NCBI GenBank assembly: GCA_002104945.1
Contig: MCFH01000030.1
Location: 496,001 to 560,000, forward strand
Reading direction: 5' to 3'
From: Piromyces finnis
Lineage: Eukaryota; Neocallimastigomycota; Neocallimastigomycetes; Neocallimastigales; Neocallimastigaceae
DNA length: 64,000 nucleotides
Part shown: in pieces, positions 48,201 through 60,738 of the stretch
Numbering within the stretch: the first letter of the stretch is position 1
Layout of the letters: every line of letters starts with the position of its first letter
Position numbers and translations under genes: made by a program
The notes under the pieces: generated by a model
What the model saw: the letters and a program-made list of their open reading frames with translations, nothing else
Told to the model about the DNA's origin: nothing
Database searches by the model: none

Positions 48201-49305
48201 CTGTTGCAGCACCAACATATGCTGGAGAATTAGTTAATTGTATTTTCCGTTCTTTTGGTACATTTCTTGGTGGATTAATTGCTGTTTTATCTTGGGAGAT
48301 TTGTAGAGGAAATCCATATATTCTATGTGTGATTGGGTTTCTGTTATCTTTTGTCATGAATCATTTAAAGGATCATCCTATAGAGTAAATAATAATATTT
48401 TAAGATATATATAATTTTTATATCAATATATAAAGTATATATAGTAATAGTATCATAATTTTTTTTAATATAGTTCTGCTAAATTAGGAAATGTTACTTC
48501 TACTACATTTGTTATTGTTCTTTTTGGTCAATATGGTACAAAACTTCTTGAACCAGAGAATATGGAAAATATATGGCTAGTTGGTATAAAACGTGTTACG
48601 ATGGTTTTATTAGGTATTTTTATTGCTTTAATTATTGGTCGTTTGATTTGGCCGACATTAGCACGTATTGAATTAAGATATTCTTTAGCAACTGCCATGA
48701 ATAATTTAGGTATTCTTTATAATCAAATTATGACTAATTTAATGGCAAATACTACCAAAAATGATAAAAACAATCTAAAAATGGTGGTTAAAATTGAACG
48801 TAATATTCAACTTTTACTTATTCGTCAACGTGTTCTTCTTTCTATGTCAAGAAAGGAACCTCGTTTTCGTGGACCTTTTGAACCCAACAAATATCTTTCA
48901 ATGATTCGATCCTCCCAATTTATTTTAGATCTTTTAAGATCTACTCGTGTATTTGTTGAAAATTTCAAAAACTATACTATTCCAAATGAATCCTTTCTTT
49001 ATTATACATGGGATGATATTGATTGTCAAGATTTAATTACAAATGTAACTCTATGTTTCTATCTTTATTCTGCAGCAATCCAAATGCGTAAGCCTTTACC
49101 TTGCTACCTTCCAAATCCAGAAAACCCCAATAAACGTCTTAACCATAAAATTTTAATGAAACTTCAAACAGAAACTGATGCTGATCTTTATGAATTTTGG
49201 ATTGGATATTATGCTTTTAGTATGTGTATATCTGAAATCTTGAATGGTTTAAAATTAATTGAAATTTCCACTATTAGTCTTTTTGGACAAGAATTATTAA
49301 TGTAA
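45286..49305 (+). CDS. aromatic-acid-exporter/FUSC-like membrane transporter
   Basis: Eight exons: 45,286-45,745; 45,855-45,905; 46,067-46,096; 46,222-46,424; 46,603-47,369; 47,585-48,005; 48,194-48,384; 48,474-49,305. The product has 984 residues and all joins are in phase. Exon 3 is a 30-nt microexon: skipping it creates an in-frame TGA, while including it restores the helix. Layout: two membrane bundles (about 88-250 and about 545-750) separated and followed by long cytosolic parts, as in fungal proteins of the ArAE/FUSC group (yeast Bre4-like). First-bundle markers include F-K-A-S-L-A-F-T-L-A-S and Y-Q-R-L-Y-G-A-Y-F-I-G. Second-bundle markers are G-L-K-V-G-I-M-I-V-L-F, W-H-G-Q-W-T-V-I-T-V and F-R-S-F-G-T-F-L-G-G. 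Probable role: export of organic anions or toxic compounds; substrate unknown. Confidence 0.85.
46067..46096 (+). other. 30-nt microexon of the FUSC-like gene
   Basis: Bounded by ATTAG before and GTATAG after, it encodes F-Y-S-V-I-V-S-I-I-Y and carries the phase between exon 2 (ending with T) and exon 4 (starting with GA). The residues continue a membrane helix. Confidence 0.75.
47515..47539. repeat. (AT)n microsatellite in an intron
   Basis: About twelve AT units in the 47,370-47,584 intron of the FUSC-like gene. Confidence 0.9.
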
Positions 49306-51888
49306 GATAAAAAAACGAAATAGTAATGCCATTAAACACTAATTATAAATAGATAGCCAAGTAAATAACCAAATGAACTAAATGAAATATACCAAAATAT
49401 TAATTTTTTTTATATGAAAATAATAGGTAATGAGGGGTTAAAACTGTATTAATTTATATAGATATTTATTTATTTATTTAATAATAATATTATTATTCAT
49501 AGTATCTCAAACACATATGCAGAAAAGAAAAAAGATTTTTTTTTTTAATATTTATTTTTATTTTTAAAATGTATTTATTTATATCAATATATTTATTTAT
49601 CCCTTGCAAATAGAATTAGAGTTTTTTTTATTATTTATATAATATCGAACATTAAGTAAATTATTATTCAATCCATTTTTTTTTAAATAAAAAACTTGAT
49701 TATTTTGTATTATTTATTATTTATATATTCGTTCATTTTTATTAGAAAATGAATATTATAAAAAAACAAACAAATAAACAAACAATTCAAATAAATAAAA
49801 TTACTATAAAATAGTATTTATCCTTGTAGATTATTAATATACATTTCTTTTTTTTTTTATTTTATTTTATTTATTTATTTTTTTTTTTTGTACTCTAACA
49901 AAAATAATGAATATGAATTATTTTTAAATATAATCATTTTTTTTTTTTAAAATATTGAATTTTTTAAAATATTGTTTTTTTTATAAAGTATTACAACTAA
50001 TGATAATTTTTTTTTAAAAAAAATATAAGACTAATAAAAAAGATAGATAGTTTTATTATTATTCTTTTTAAAAAATATTTAATTTTAGAAAAAAAAATAC
50101 TTTCTATATGATTATTAAAAAAGTAACCAAATATATGAGAAAGTTTAATTTTTTAATACTACATATTCCATTAATTTTAATAAACTTTAAATTTGAAACG
50201 AAACTTTAATATTTATTAAAAGTAAAATAATAATAAAAAAGAGTATTACAATTTATTTTAATAGACTTATAATGTCATTTTAAAAAAATAATAATAATAA
50301 AAATATAAAGCTAATACTTTGATAGTTTTTATTATATATCTTTTTAAATATATTCGAAGGTATACAATGTAAACACTTAGTTTTTTTTTTTTTTTATATA
50401 AAAATATAAAATACCTATATGAAATAAGTAATTAATAATTTATTTAGCCAATAAAAAATGTATAATTTTAATTAAAATATATTCTTTTTTTTTTTTTTTT
50501 TTTTTAAAACTCAGATGGACAAATTTTTATTTTCTAATAATGAATAAATGAATAGGTAAATAAATTTAAAAATTATATATTAAAATTTATATATAGTATT
50601 TTATAATATTATTCTCTTCATTAAGCTTAGTATAGAAGATACATTGTTTTATTTTTATTTAATAGAACGAGTGATATTATGGTATTATGCCATCATGTAG
50701 AGTGTAGAATTAATGTCATTTTTAGAATTTCTATGTAATTAGGCTTGATAATTGAAATGAAAAATGATATATAAACTCAGTATTTCATAAGCTTGATAAA
50801 AGAAAATTACTTAAGATAAAGGATAACTATGAGTCAGACTTAATGAAACTTCTTGGCTGCAGAAAAATAATTAATTAATTATATTTTATAATATAAATAT
50901 ACTAATTATTTATTAAGAAAAAAAAAATTCATTCCATAGTCATTTTGACGTATATAATTAAAGAAACCGTATTATATTTGAATCTATAAAAAATGCTGAT
51001 TATTATATTTATAAACTCTTTTATTATTATTATATGTTAGTGATTATGTATAATAAAAGCGTTATTATATTTAAGCTATTTTGTATTTTTTATAGCGATA
51101 AAAATAAACCAGAATTACTAAATACAATAGAAAAACTACAATTTTAAAATTTTATATATACTTTTTTTTTATTATTATTTTTTCCATAAACTTTTTTATT
51201 TCAATATATATTTTGGATAAATTATATGTATATATATATTTAAAACTATAAACTTTTTTATATTTTAATTAAATATTTATTTAAAGTTTTGTTATCAAAA
51301 TTCAAAATAAAATATATTTTTTTGTTCTTTTAAAACATTTAAACTCTCAACTTTTCTTTTCTTTTTTTTCTTTTATATAATTTCTATTAGAGTTTTTTTT
51401 TATTTTTAATAAATATTTATTATAATACTTTTAATTTCTTATTAATAGGTAAAAATCAAATTTATTTTTAATTGAAAATATTGCACTTAAAAATATTTGT
51501 ATTTATAACATATAGACCTTTTTTTTTTAAATGATTTAAATAATATAACATATTAAAACAATAATATTGATAAAACTTACCTATTATTTTATTTTATTAT
51601 AATTTATAAATTCAAAAAAATATTAATAATGTATTTTATAAAAAAAAAAATGAATTTTTAAAAATTATATATTAATTAATTTCAATAATAAATAAATGAT
51701 AAATAACAAAATATTGACAAAACACGTAATAATAATAATAATAAAATATAAATATGGAATATAATATACCATTAATGATAATGAATTCTGATTAATGAAA
51801 CTCAAAAAACGCGAAAAATAAACAAACAAATTATTGTATTCATGGTATTCAATATTTTTTTTTTTTTTTTTGTATGATAGAAAAAAAA
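49306..51888. other. AT-rich intergenic region
   Basis: About 2.6 kb. No protein-coding feature recognised. The segment 50,620-50,870 is less monotonous (for example GATATTATGGTATTATGCC and TTCTTGGCTGCAG) and could be an unannotated RNA or a relic, but no fold or family can be assigned. Confidence 0.45.
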
Positions 51889-52638
51889 ATGCCATACAAT
51901 ACTAAAATTCATGGAAAGAATCCATATAATGCTGGTGAAGTTGAAAAGAAAGAAGCATTGGTTTCTTCTACTAAACATTCTGCTAAATTTTCATTAGCTT
52001 CTCCAAATAAAAAAGCTAAATTAGATACTCCAGCCTCTCCATCTAAGAAGAGTAGAAAAAGAGAAGGTGATGAAATTGATAACGAATTAAAAAGTATGAA
52101 GAAGAAGGTAAATAATCAAATTAATGAATTAAATGGTATGAAGCCAAGTGAAATTACTCCAAAACCAAACTTTAGTAAATATCGTAAGCGTGGTGCTAAA
52201 AAAGTTGGAGGAAAAAAGGTTTCTAAGAAGTATAATGAACAAAAACGTAAGAATATTTTAAAGAATATTGATTCTAACAACTTAAAACATGTTAGATGTG
52301 TTGTTAATAGTGAAGTAAGTATATAAATATAATTATAAATTAATAGTTGGGATTAAAACAAAAATAAATGTAAAATTCTTGATAAAAAGGAATGAACAAA
52401 AAAAAAAGAAAAGAAAATAATTTAATATTATTATATTAAAGAACTTTTCATTTAAAAAGAGTAATTATTTAATTATGAAAAAAAGATTTAAACCTGTAGT
52501 AATATAAATATATATATTTTTTATATCGATAAATAGATTCTTAACAAAGGCTTATGTAAAACTATTAAATCCTTAGGTCCAGAAAAGATTAAGAATGTAT
52601 TAAAGAAGGGAAAAACTCAATCTAATGAAAAAAAGTAA
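51889..52638 (+). CDS. small lysine-rich basic protein, probably nuclear
   Basis: Two exons, 51,889-52,314 and 52,537-52,638, with a 222-bp GT-AG intron in phase 0; 175 residues from the ATG at 51,889. An upstream in-frame ATG at 51,874 would add five residues; the downstream one is preferred because of its A-rich context. The protein is very basic: S-P-N-K-K-A-K-L and S-P-S-K-K-S-R-K-R resemble nuclear localisation and DNA-contacting SPKK-type motifs, and Y-R-K-R-G-A-K-K, G-G-K-K-V-S-K-K and E-Q-K-R-K-N follow. A less basic end, V-R-C-V-V-N-S-E then I-L-N-K-G-L-C-K-T-I-K-S-L-G, spans the splice and may be a small folded element. No family recognised; a ribosome-biogenesis or chromatin role would be a guess. 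Confidence 0.75.
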
Positions 52639-53676
52639 AATGTATTAATACATAATTCTTGAAAAACAATTTCAATAGGACATAATCCTATATATTTTTT
52701 AAATATTTATTTTAAAAATGCAATAATGATATTATTGAAATAATTATTTAATAATTCATATTTTAAAATACAATCATATATTTTTATCACTTTTTTTTTA
52801 TAATACATTTTCATTTATTATTTTTTTTAATTTATGTTAAATGAATAATATAAACATAAAAAAGAAAAAAACAAAAATAAAATAAAATTTTATAAAGTAA
52901 TATTTTATATCCGTAACAGTCTCAATAAAATCTTTTGAAAAAAAAGTCATTAATAGAGATAAAGAGTTTATATTTTATTATCTCTATACATATTTGTTTT
53001 TTTTTTTTTTTTTATCCATTTAAAATAAATATATAGCTCATAGTTATAAATTATTATTTTCATTCATATTTATAAAAGAATGTTTTATTTTTATATTTCT
53101 ATTCCTTGGTAAATAATGATAATTACCATTTTTAAAGTAAAATAAGAGTTTAATATACTTTTTTTAAAATTGGTAATGGAATAATTAAATATTTAATTTA
53201 TTTTAATATTAAAAGATTGACATTAAAAAATATTTAAAATTATTATATATCCTATATCCTTACCTTTTTTTTTTTATTTTTTAAAAAAAATAAAAGAAAC
53301 CAAGCATTGGATAATTTTTATTAAAAGTCCTAAAAGTAAAAAAAAAAAAAAGAAAAACAAAATGTAAATAAAATAAATATAATTACTTTTAATTATATAA
53401 ATACTTGTAAAATGTATATCTTTAAGCAATGTATTTACAAATGAAAAAAAAAATATTTCTTTTATAAAAATATAATCATTTATTTTTTTTTTTTTTTATA
53501 AAAAATTATCTTTGTATGAATAAAAGAATATCATTTTTATTCTTTTTTTGGTTTCATATTAAACCTATTGTAATTTTCTATATATATATATAAAACAACG
53601 ATACTTGATTATATAATACTATATTAGTATAAAAATATTTACTCAACTAATTCTGTTTATAATAATAATAGTAAAA
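52639..53676. other. AT-rich intergenic region
   Basis: About 1 kb, no gene or element seen. Contains several T runs and A runs over 10 bases. Confidence 0.6.
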
Positions 53677-55214
53677 ATGTCTGAAGATTCAGTGTGTACA
53701 AAAGAACATTGTTTATATTGCTTTGACGTATTAAATTCATATTTAACAGGTGAAAAAATAAAGAAACCAACTTTTCCAAATAAAAAATAGTAATTCTTTG
53801 TTTCTAAGTTATCTTTTTTATATATTTAATAAAAAAAAAGAATTGTATAATATTTTATACTTTACTTCTCATTTTTATATATATTTCAATTTACAATTTA
53901 TAAATAACAATATTAATAATGAAATTTTAATACAACACAATAATGATAATGATAATAATAATCAATGTTAATAATTAAAAAAAAAAAAAAATAAAAATTC
54001 AAATGATAAATTAAATTATTAAATGATATTAAATTTTAACAAACATTATTGAAATTCAAATTTTATATTACTATAAAATTTATTAATTTTTATTAATTTA
54101 ATAATTATTTTGGTTATAAAATTTTTACATTTTTGAAAAAAAAATGTTATTAAAAAAGTCCATTATTTGTAACATGGCATCTTATAATTCGTGGAGAAGA
54201 ATATTTAAGAGGATGTATTGGTAATTTTAAAGCAATGGAAGTTCATCAAGGTCTTAAACGTTATGCATTAATAAGGTTTTTTTTTTCTTCTTTTTTTTTT
54301 TTTATTTTCTTAATTTTTATTTTCTTAAAATAATATTATATTTTAATTTTTATATTTAATTATGTATTTAATAATAATGATAATAATAATTATGCTAAAC
54401 TTTTTTTTTTATCTACTGCTAACAAATTCTATGTTGCATATATTTTGAATGAATGATATATATAAAAGTTCTCTTCAAGATTCTCGTTTTGAACCTGTAA
54501 CAAAAAAGGAATTTCCAAAGTTAACTTGCGCTGTTTCTCTTTTACATGACTTTGAAGAAGTTGATGATATTTATGATTGGGAAGTTCGTATTTATTCATA
54601 AACAAACCAAAAGGAAAAAATGTATTTTATTATGTTTTATAATTTTTTATTTGAAACTAATTTAATTTTATATTTGTATAATATATATACAAAGGTTGGT
54701 GTTCACGGTATTTGGATTGGTAAGTTGAATATGATTATGATTGTGTATAAAAAAATATTTATTTATTATTATAGTTATTATATAATTGACAACAAAATTA
54801 TTTTCTTTTTTTAAAAATTAAAAAAATAACAAAACAAAACAAAATAATAACAAAAAAATTTTTTTTTTTTTTTTTTTTAGAGTTTGAAGACATTGATGGT
54901 GAAGAATTAACTGCTACTTTCTTACCAGAAGTTGCTGAAGAACAAAGTAAGATTATTTCATTTTATTTTTTATTTATTAAATTTAAAAATAATAAATAAA
55001 TCAATTTCTAATATATAAATGTATCAATTTAAAAAATGATAAAGATTGGTCAAAGAAAAAGACAATTGATTCTGCTTTAAGAAAAGGTGGTTATTCTGGT
55101 CCAAAAATTACTGAAGAATACCGTCAAACAATTAAGCTCACTCGCTATAGGAGTGATAAAAAATCAGTTTCCTATGAAGATTATTTGCAATATAAAGAAA
55201 CTAAAAATGAATAA
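53677..55214 (+). CDS. AMMECR1: AMMECR1-domain protein
   Basis: Six exons: 53,677-53,789; 54,159-54,275; 54,469-54,583; 54,695-54,719; 54,881-54,946; 55,045-55,214. All are GT-AG and in phase, giving 201 residues, the size of the isolated AMMECR1 domain. Family blocks appear in order: H-C-L-Y-C-F-D-V-L (N-terminus), P-L-F-V-T-W, the hallmark L-R-G-C-I-G (about 58-63), D-S-R-F-E-P-V, C-A-V-S-L-L, G-V-H-G-I-W-I, A-T-F-L-P-E-V-A, L-R-K-G-G-Y and I-K-L-T-R-Y-R-S. The domain is conserved from archaea to humans. Its biochemical role is not settled. The 25-nt fourth exon carries the V-G-V-H-G-I-W-I block, and the exon 3 donor (GTTCGT) is weaker than the others. Confidence 0.96.
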
Positions 55215-56049
55215 GAAGAGAAGAAAAACATAAATATTTTTTTTTTATTATCTCTTTTTCTTTCTTTTCTTCATTTTTTTTTCTCTTATTCTTTTTTTTT
55301 TTTTTTTAATTAAAATTTTTGTAAATATCTTTTATAAAATTGGCATTTATTATGAATACCTTAAATAAAATATCATGAATTTTTAAGTTAAATTTGATCA
55401 ATAAATTATATAAATTATATATATATATATATTATCAGTTATTATATTTTAATAGTTTATGGATCATTTTTTTTTTAAAAAAAAAAACCTTGTTATTTTT
55501 GAGTTTTAATAACTTAGTTAATTTAATACTATTGAAAAAAAAGTAAAGATGCATTATCGTTTGATAAATTCTGTAATTTATTGATTTGTAGTTCATCATA
55601 AACTTCCACCAAGTATAATTATAAATAATTTTTCTTACTTCCATTTCAGAAAGTAAGTGATGAGCTGATTCTTATAAAAAATAAAAAATCATCAAGAAAG
55701 CTAAACGAAGAAATTCTATATTCAGAGAATCTAGATCATTGTAATATCTATTGATGAAAAGATTGTCATTCAACATGGACAGACACAAGGGCATTCAGGA
55801 GTAACTCTATTATTAGCAATAATAATTCTGGTAGTGTTTTAGTAACCATATCAAATATGAATAATCCAAGTAATTCCTAAATTTAAGTGAAGTTTGTTGA
55901 AATCAATATGCATTAAATAATTTGATTTAAGGAATTTGTTGTTAGTAATTATTTAAGCTACTATTATTCCAATAATGTTCTCTAATATCTTTAGTACTCT
56001 TAATATTAATTTTAATAAGTTTCTTTATGTTATAAAAAAATTAAAATAA
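55215..56049. other. intergenic region with a coding-like relic
   Basis: The half after 55,640 is less AT-biased. A plus-strand frame around 55,768-55,878 reads H-S-T-W-T-D-T-R-A-F-R-S-N-S-I-I then an Asn/Ser stretch and a stop, with stops upstream. It looks like the degraded end of a gene or transposon protein next to the LINE debris at 56,050. No family recognised. Confidence 0.35.
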
Positions 56050-56132
56050 AAAAAATTAAAAAAAAAAATGTTTAAATAAACTCAAATGAATAAAAATTGA
56101 GTATAATACATTCTAGTCATTTTAATTAAAGA
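56050..56132 (-). mobile_element. LINE 3' untranslated fragment
   Basis: About 80 bp matching the AT-rich 3' region of the other copies (words ATGAATAAAAATTG and GTATAATACATTCTAG, with substitutions). It is cut at 56,132 by the T run of the next fragment. Confidence 0.75.
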
Positions 56133-56312
56133 TTTTTTTTTTTTTAATGGCATCAAAAAAGTGTCTGATTGAATCTGACATTTGCAAAGTTCTTTTCATT
56201 CCCTTGAGAATTGTAGTTGGATACTGTTTTCCTGCTCCAAGAAGGAATTTTAATGTTTTATAGTTGCGCTAGCCCTCCTGGTCTGTTTTATCTGTTTCTT
56301 TAATATTAACTT
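56133..56312 (-). mobile_element. rearranged LINE fragment
   Basis: T run at 56,133-56,145, the 3' terminus AATGGCATC, then a jump to coding sequence matching 16,828-16,930 of the long copy (GATTGAATCTGAC, CAAAGTTCTTT). Next comes a segment matching 16,664-16,712 (TTGCGCTAGCCCTCCTGG). The two coding blocks are in the opposite order to the intact element, so this copy arose by rearranged or template-switched insertion. Confidence 0.75.
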
Positions 56313-56802
56313 TTCTTTTAAAAAATTGTAACTCTCTCACACACACAATCTTACATTTTTATATAATTTTGTTTTCAGAACATATAAATTTATATTTTAT
56401 TATTTTTTTTTTATTTCGTTTTCTTTTTATTTTTTTATATAGTAATTTACCTCCTTTTCGTGAGAAATAGATAGCAATAAAAAAAAGTTTATTCTTTTTT
56501 TTTTACTACCTTTTTTTAATCTTTTATCAATAAAATTATTAAAATATAAATTACTATACTTTCTATATTATTATATTCATCATAAAGTATTTCTTTTAAT
56601 TTTTTATAATTATTTTATTTATTAATTTATTAAATAATATTGAAAAAAAAAATATTTTTCAAAGATAGGTATTATTTAAAAAATTTAATAATATTTTTTT
56701 TAAATAAGAAATAGGATATATGATATATATATTTTAAATTATTTTCTATAACTAAATATATTTATATTTATTAAATTATATTATTTCTTTTTAGAAATAA
56801 TT
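56313..56802. other. intergenic region
   Basis: About 0.5 kb of AT-rich DNA, no gene seen. Confidence 0.6.
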
Positions 56803-57696
56803 TTACATAAAGACGACCATAATAGTGGCAATAATAGCAAATACAGAGTAAGTTAAAGTAGCCTTGGCATCACTGGTTGAGTTAGCCTTAATGGTGGAAG
56901 TAAGAGTTTTAGTAACAGTAACCTTGGAAATTGGAGTAGAACCAACACCTGTACCTGAAACTGGAACAACATTGCTAGAACCACCAGTACCGAATGAAGA
57001 ACCAGTATTTGGACCAGTGGCACCAGTAGCACCAGTAGCTGGACCAGTAGCAGCACCAGTAGTTGGACCAGCAGAAACAGCAGATCCAGTACCACCAGTA
57101 ATAGTGAATTGAGAAGAGTAGGATTCACCAATACGAATGTAGTAAGTACTAGAGGATGGTGGGTATTTTGAAGTATCAATACCAGACTATTTACAATATA
57201 AAATATTAAATAAAATATAAAAAGAAATAGAAATTATTAATATAACATTTTTGATTATCTTTTTTTTTCAATATTACTTATATATTATTTCTTTTCAACA
57301 TACTAAATCAACAACAGCCTTTCCAGCAGCAATATCTGGAACACTAGTGGTGTAAATTGGAGCACCTTGGAAAGTGTTTGGAGCAGCTCCATTAAGGAAG
57401 AACTATATATAATGTATTATAAAATATACATTTTTTAATCAGTATTGATACATATTTATATTTTTGGTACTATTTAAAATAATTTTTTTCTTAATTTTGC
57501 TGAACAAATAATTTCATACAAGTTCTAAAGTCTTTGGACCAGATTGACCATTTGGCTTCCACATACAAGTTTGGCTTTTACCGAAAGCCCATTTTGAAGT
57601 TTGAACTGGTTCGGTAATGTATGGGATATTGGTTGCTTGACCGAAAATGTAAGCTACTTGAATAAGTAAAAGAGTAATAATGTATGCAGATTTCAT
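56803..57696 (-). CDS. GPI-anchored Kre9/Knh1-like wall protein
   Basis: Three exons on the minus strand, 57,696-57,520; 57,402-57,304; 57,186-56,803. All are GT-AG in phase 0, giving 219 residues. An N-terminal signal peptide (about 1-19, with I-I-T-L-L-L-I-Q-V-A-Y) is followed by a Kre9/Knh1-type Ig-like domain (about 25-125). It shows the pattern I-T-E-P..W-x-F-G..W and ends in T-Y-Y-I-R-I-G..Y-S-S-Q-F-T-I. A Gly/Thr/Ala/Pro linker and a C-terminal hydrophobic tail preceded by small residues (N-S-T-S-D-A, then the V-F-A-I-I-A-T-I-M-V-V-F segment) fit a GPI-attachment signal. The family is extracellular, Ser/Thr-rich and O-glycosylated, and is involved in beta-glucan wall assembly. Codon use is richer in G+C than in most neighbours. 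Confidence 0.9.
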
Positions 57697-58645
57697 TTTT
57701 AATTTTTATTTATTTTTTTATTTTTTTTTATTTTAATTTTTTTTTTGAAGGGATTTTTGCTTTTTATAGCCTTTTATTTATTGAATGGTATATATATAAC
57801 AATAAATTATTATTATTTGTTATAATGAAATAGGAATATATGCTGCCAGCCTTTTTTATTTATATGAAAACAATTCATGATACTAAATTAAGACTAGTGT
57901 TAATTGACCAATAAAAATCATATATAAATATATTCTTTATAATTGGGAAATATATTAGAGTTTAATGTAGCATAAATAAAACTAAATTAATTGTATCATT
58001 AATATATTAATATCATCTATATATCCAGAATAATAATAATTAAAATTATTATAATAAAGTTTATTAATTAATACTTTTATTTATGTAGAAATTCAATAGG
58101 TTCTATTTATTAATATATATTCTATTTTATTATTATTTTTAGTTTTATTATTTAAATTAATTATTATAATTACATATATCAACAGTATAAATTACTATTT
58201 ATTAATTAAATATTTAATATAATACAAGTTATTAAATGATTTAAATAAAACAAATTATAATAAAATTGAATTAATATATTATACCATTTATTACATTTAT
58301 TATAACAAATAAATTGTAGACAAAATTAAAATAACTCAATTTTTTAATTGTGGTTGAATTCTATAAAAAGAATATTAAAAATATAAATAAAAAAAAGGCT
58401 AACAACCTCTTACACTAGACGAAATAGGTCTCATATTCTTGCCTTAAAATTAAACTCTTTTAAATTAGCCTAAAAAAATCTAACTCTTTTAAGTCTAAAA
58501 ATATAGATAGATCAATAATATAACCGAACTTATATTCAATATATTATTACAAAGGAATATATATTTTCTTTTTTTTTTTTATTATTTAAATATTTATCAT
58601 TATTATAAAGTCTTTTTTATTAAAAATTAAAACAATGAAACTTGG

Positions 58646-58772
58646 TTAAAACCATGAACAAATAATTTAATTTACCTATAATATTAGGTCAAAAAAAATT
58701 ATGGTACTATAATATTATAGGTAAATTAAATTATTTGTTCATGGTTTTAATTTTTTTTTTTTTTTTTGACCT
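58646..58772. repeat. perfect 41-bp inverted repeat with a second nested inverted pair
   Basis: 58,646-58,686 and 58,710-58,750 are exact reverse complements (41 bp, loop of 23). The loop side also begins TTAGGTCAAAAAAAATT (from 58,684), whose complement AATTTTT...TGACCTAA lies just outside the right arm, ending near 58,773. So two overlapping inverted pairs share the structure, and the outer one resembles terminal inverted repeats of a very short element. No open frame is inside. Confidence 0.85.
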
Positions 58773-60221
58773 AACTAATACTAAAAATCTTAATACAATA
58801 ACAAATACAATAGTAAAATAAATATTACATTTTAATATTATTATTATAATATTTAAAATGTATTCATCAAAAATTAAAGTTTTTTTTTACCTATTTTTAA
58901 TAATTAATATATCAATATGAATATAATGATAATATATACAAAATATATTATGAATAAAAATAAAATAAATTGTTAAATTTAATTGTTATAAGATGAATTT
59001 CGAATTTGAAAAATAAATTAATAGCAAATATATGTTGTTTCATATTTATAAATGAAAAATATATTAATTAAATAAGATACCAATAAAAAGTAAATCAACG
59101 TATAATTATAATGTAATGTAATAAATGGTGTTATTCAATGAAAATAAATTAAATTTAAAAAAATAGTACAAACAACGGTTACTCTATAATAAATTTTTAC
59201 AACATATATTATAAATACAAATTATATTGGATAATGTTTTTATGTTTTTAATATAGTTAAAACATTTGTACATTAATGTATTAAAAATGAAAGTTATAAT
59301 GTTAGTTTATTGTTATAATAAGGAAAATGCAAAATTTCGTATATATATAATGAAAAAGGGTGATATTCATTTAAATTTAAAAATTATTATCAAATATGTT
59401 GTTAATAATACTATGCGATGCAATTATTTTTTATTTTAGTATATCATTATAATGTAATTAGCAAGTATAATATTAAAGTTTTAAAATAAAAAAAAATTAA
59501 ATATTAAAATTAAATTTTGGAGATTTTTAGATTTATAATAGATAAGTAAAATTTTAAATAATTATTTTTAAAATACATAATTACTATTAAAAAATGATAA
59601 AAGAATTAATAACAAGTAACAACAACAACAATAACAATATAGATCATAATAATAAACTTTAGAATATTTATACCTTTTATTCATAATAAAATAAATGATG
59701 ATATTCATTGATGTTTGATATTTAAATATAAAATTTTAAAATGGATGATCCATATTTTTAATGTCTTTAAAATATCATTTCGATAAATATAGAAATTTTA
59801 TAGTTTTCTTTTTTAAATTAAAATTTTTTTATTTTTAGTATTAAATTCAATTTTATTTAATTTATATATATATAAAATGCATGAAAATAGAACAATTCAT
59901 TTTATAGAAAATTAAAGTTTTTTATACCACATTCTTATATATTTCCCGGTTATATTTGAATTCCCACTATATTAAAACTATTATAATGATAAAGTAAAAA
60001 CATACAAAAATATTGCCATGTATTTAAAGAGAATAATAGTAAAAATATAGATTTTTCTGGAAAATTGTGTACAACAATCTTAATGCTTTTTTAATTATTC
60101 ATATATTTATAACTATAAAAGACATAAATAAAATGTTATCATATTTTAATTTTACAATATTTTATGCCATTAAAATATGAACGTTTATTGAAAATAAAAT
60201 TAGAAACCATCCTTCCATTAT

Positions 60222-60611
60222 TATTCAATTTTTATTGTTTATACTTTTAAATATCATAATAAATAAAGTTTATATCCATTCTCTATAAAAATTAAAACCT
60301 TTTATTTCAGTATATAAAAATAAAATAAGTAATTTATATTATATATTAGTAATATAATATTACATATATATTATAATTAATTTTAATATATTTATAATAT
60401 ATACTTAGCCATACTATTCAATTTTTATTGTTTATACTTTTAAATATCATAATAAATAAAGTTTATATCCATTCTCTATAAAAATTAAAACCTTTTATTT
60501 CAGTATATAAAAATAAAATAAGTAATTTATATTATATATTAGTAATATAATATTACATATATATTATAATTAATTTTAATATATTTATAATATATACTTA
60601 GCCATACTATT
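60222..60611. repeat. 193-bp tandem duplication
   Basis: 60,222-60,414 is repeated directly at 60,415-60,607 (period 193 bp) with no difference seen, and four further matching bases follow. The absence of divergence indicates a recent event or an assembly artefact. Confidence 0.9.
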
Positions 60612-60717
60612 AAGTTAATTTAAATTATGTGTAACCCCAAATTATTCAATAATTTGTGTTACTAATTAATATATTATAAATTAATAATAAATTCAATTTA
60701 TAATCCCAGTTTATTAT
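60555..60717. repeat. left copy of direct repeat flanking the 60.7-63.0 kb locus
   Basis: About 150 bp, including TTTTAATATATTTA, TTTAAATTATGT, AAATTATTCAATAA and AATTAATATATT, related to 63,070-63,237 with many substitutions and small gaps. It overlaps the second unit of the 193-bp duplication. Confidence 0.65.
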
Positions 60718-60738
60718 ATTTTTCCATTGGACTAGTAA

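Larger units (their letters stand above)
57697..60738. other. AT-rich intergenic region with structured repeats
   Basis: About 3 kb without a coding region. It carries the 41-bp inverted repeat, the 193-bp tandem duplication and the left flanking repeat of the next locus, listed separately. The segment 58,400-58,480 is more mixed in composition (CAACCTCTTACACTAGACG) but unassigned. Confidence 0.5.

Noticed and set aside
56853-57179. Leu/Val-rich open frame on the minus strand
   Set aside because: It is an alternative frame of exon 3 of the Kre9/Knh1-like gene. The chosen frame carries the domain end and GPI signal and is in phase with the two upstream exons.
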